A DNA stretch of 6,046 nt from an uncultured Collinsella sp. Lineage in GTDB: Bacteria; Actinomycetota; Coriobacteriia; Coriobacteriales; Coriobacteriaceae. Made by a program: the position numbers and the translations under genes. Positions within the stretch are counted from its first letter, which is position 1; the number at the start of each line of letters is the position of its first letter. Positions 5,670-6,046 of the stretch are shown here, one piece after another. The notes beneath the pieces were generated by a model. That model made no database searches. It worked only from the letters and a program-made list of their open reading frames with translations, and was not told the DNA's origin. The stretch lies in NCBI GenBank assembly GCA_900547835.1, contig URIJ01000127.1, forward strand, positions 1 to 6,046. The letters are read 5' to 3'.

Positions 5670-6046
5670 CTAGGCGAGGGCGGCCATGATGGTGCGGGCT
5701 ACGCCGTCGTGGTCGTTGTCAAACTCGGTGATGGCACCGGCGGCCTCGCGGTCCTCGGGCTCGCCATTGATCATGGCCATGCCATGGCCTGCGGCCTGCA
5801 GCATGGGGATGTCGTTGATGTTGTCGCCGAAGGCCCAGGCATCTGCCAGGGGCTCGCCCAGATGCTCGCACAGCCATGTCAGAGCCGTTCCCTTGGTGGC
5901 GCCCTCGCCCATGACCTCGATATTCATTTCGTACGAACGCGTGACCTCGATCCCGTCGAGCGTGCCGAGCGCCGCCGCGATGGCGTCGCGGTCGGCGGGG
6001 TCGTGCCAGTACATGGCGATGCGATCGAGCGTCTCGACCTCGTCGA
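5670..6046 (-). CDS. Cof-type HAD-superfamily hydrolase, C-terminal part; 5' end outside window
   Basis: The minus-strand frame is open from the right edge to the TAG at 5672-5670, giving 124 visible residues. The true start lies beyond the window: codons upstream of the first visible ATG (6014-6012) read on in frame without a stop and are family-like. Visible HAD motifs: motif III Lys in 'GATKGTAL' and motif IV 'FGDNINDIPML', followed by a typical Cof-type C-terminus ('GHGMAMINGEPEDREAAGAITEFDNDHDGV'-like wording, here split for brevity: 'GMAMINGEPEDREAA' then 'NDHDGVART'). The nucleophile motif DxDGT and most of the cap are outside the window, so activity cannot be judged. It converges with the plus-strand HAD gene ending at 5538, with the 37-bp inverted repeat between them. 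The two share the fold, but the visible parts are not close copies, so a recent duplication is unlikely. The substrate is unknown. Confidence 0.9.
   Translation of the reverse strand, partial: DEVETLDRIAMYWHDPADRDAIAAALGTLDGIEVTRSYEMNIEVMGEGATKGTALTWLCEHLGEPLADAWAFGDNINDIPMLQAAGHGMAMINGEPEDREAAGAITEFDNDHDGVARTIMAALA

Overview
The window looks like a piece of the chromosome of a high-GC, Gram-positive-type gut actinobacterium, most likely Collinsella or a close relative in the Coriobacteriia. The reasons are the strong G/C preference at third codon positions, the strong AAGGAG-type ribosome binding sites, and a dispersed intergenic repeat built on GGGACGTTCC / GGGACACTCC that I associate with Collinsella-like genomes. 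The genus is an inference from memory, not a database match.

Layout, left to right. (1) 1-1127, plus strand: the C-terminal part of a long U32-family (collagenase-like peptidase / RNA-hydroxylation-type) protein whose beginning lies off the left edge. (2) 1224-2435, plus: tyrS, tyrosyl-tRNA synthetase, with a bulged hairpin in its short leader and a textbook rho-independent terminator behind it. (3) 2501-2710: an intergenic stretch with one copy of the dispersed repeat, a probable ade promoter, and a terminator-like hairpin near the predicted 5' end of the ade message. (4) 2711-4531, plus: ade, adenine deaminase. (5) 4532-4743: a second repeat copy starting right after the ade stop codon, then a long hairpin that buries the Shine-Dalgarno sequence of the next gene. 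(6) 4744-5538, plus: a Cof-type HAD-superfamily phosphatase. (7) 5539-5669: a third, shorter repeat copy and an 81-base inverted repeat with 37-bp arms, between convergent genes. (8) 5670 to the right edge, minus: the C-terminal part of a second Cof-type HAD phosphatase.

The genes are housekeeping and metabolic: translation (tyrS), purine salvage (ade, adenine to hypoxanthine), small-molecule dephosphorylation (two HADs) and a U32 protein. They do not form an obvious single pathway, and the tyrS terminator and ade promoter suggest separate transcription units. No CRISPR array, tRNA, rRNA, transposase gene or phage gene is visible. The unusual content is all between the genes: three kinds of structured intergenic DNA (dispersed repeat, SD-sequestering leader, 37-bp inverted repeat). 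I see no evidence for a new multi-gene system; the best candidates for something undescribed are the leader hairpin at 4677-4738 and the repeat elements.
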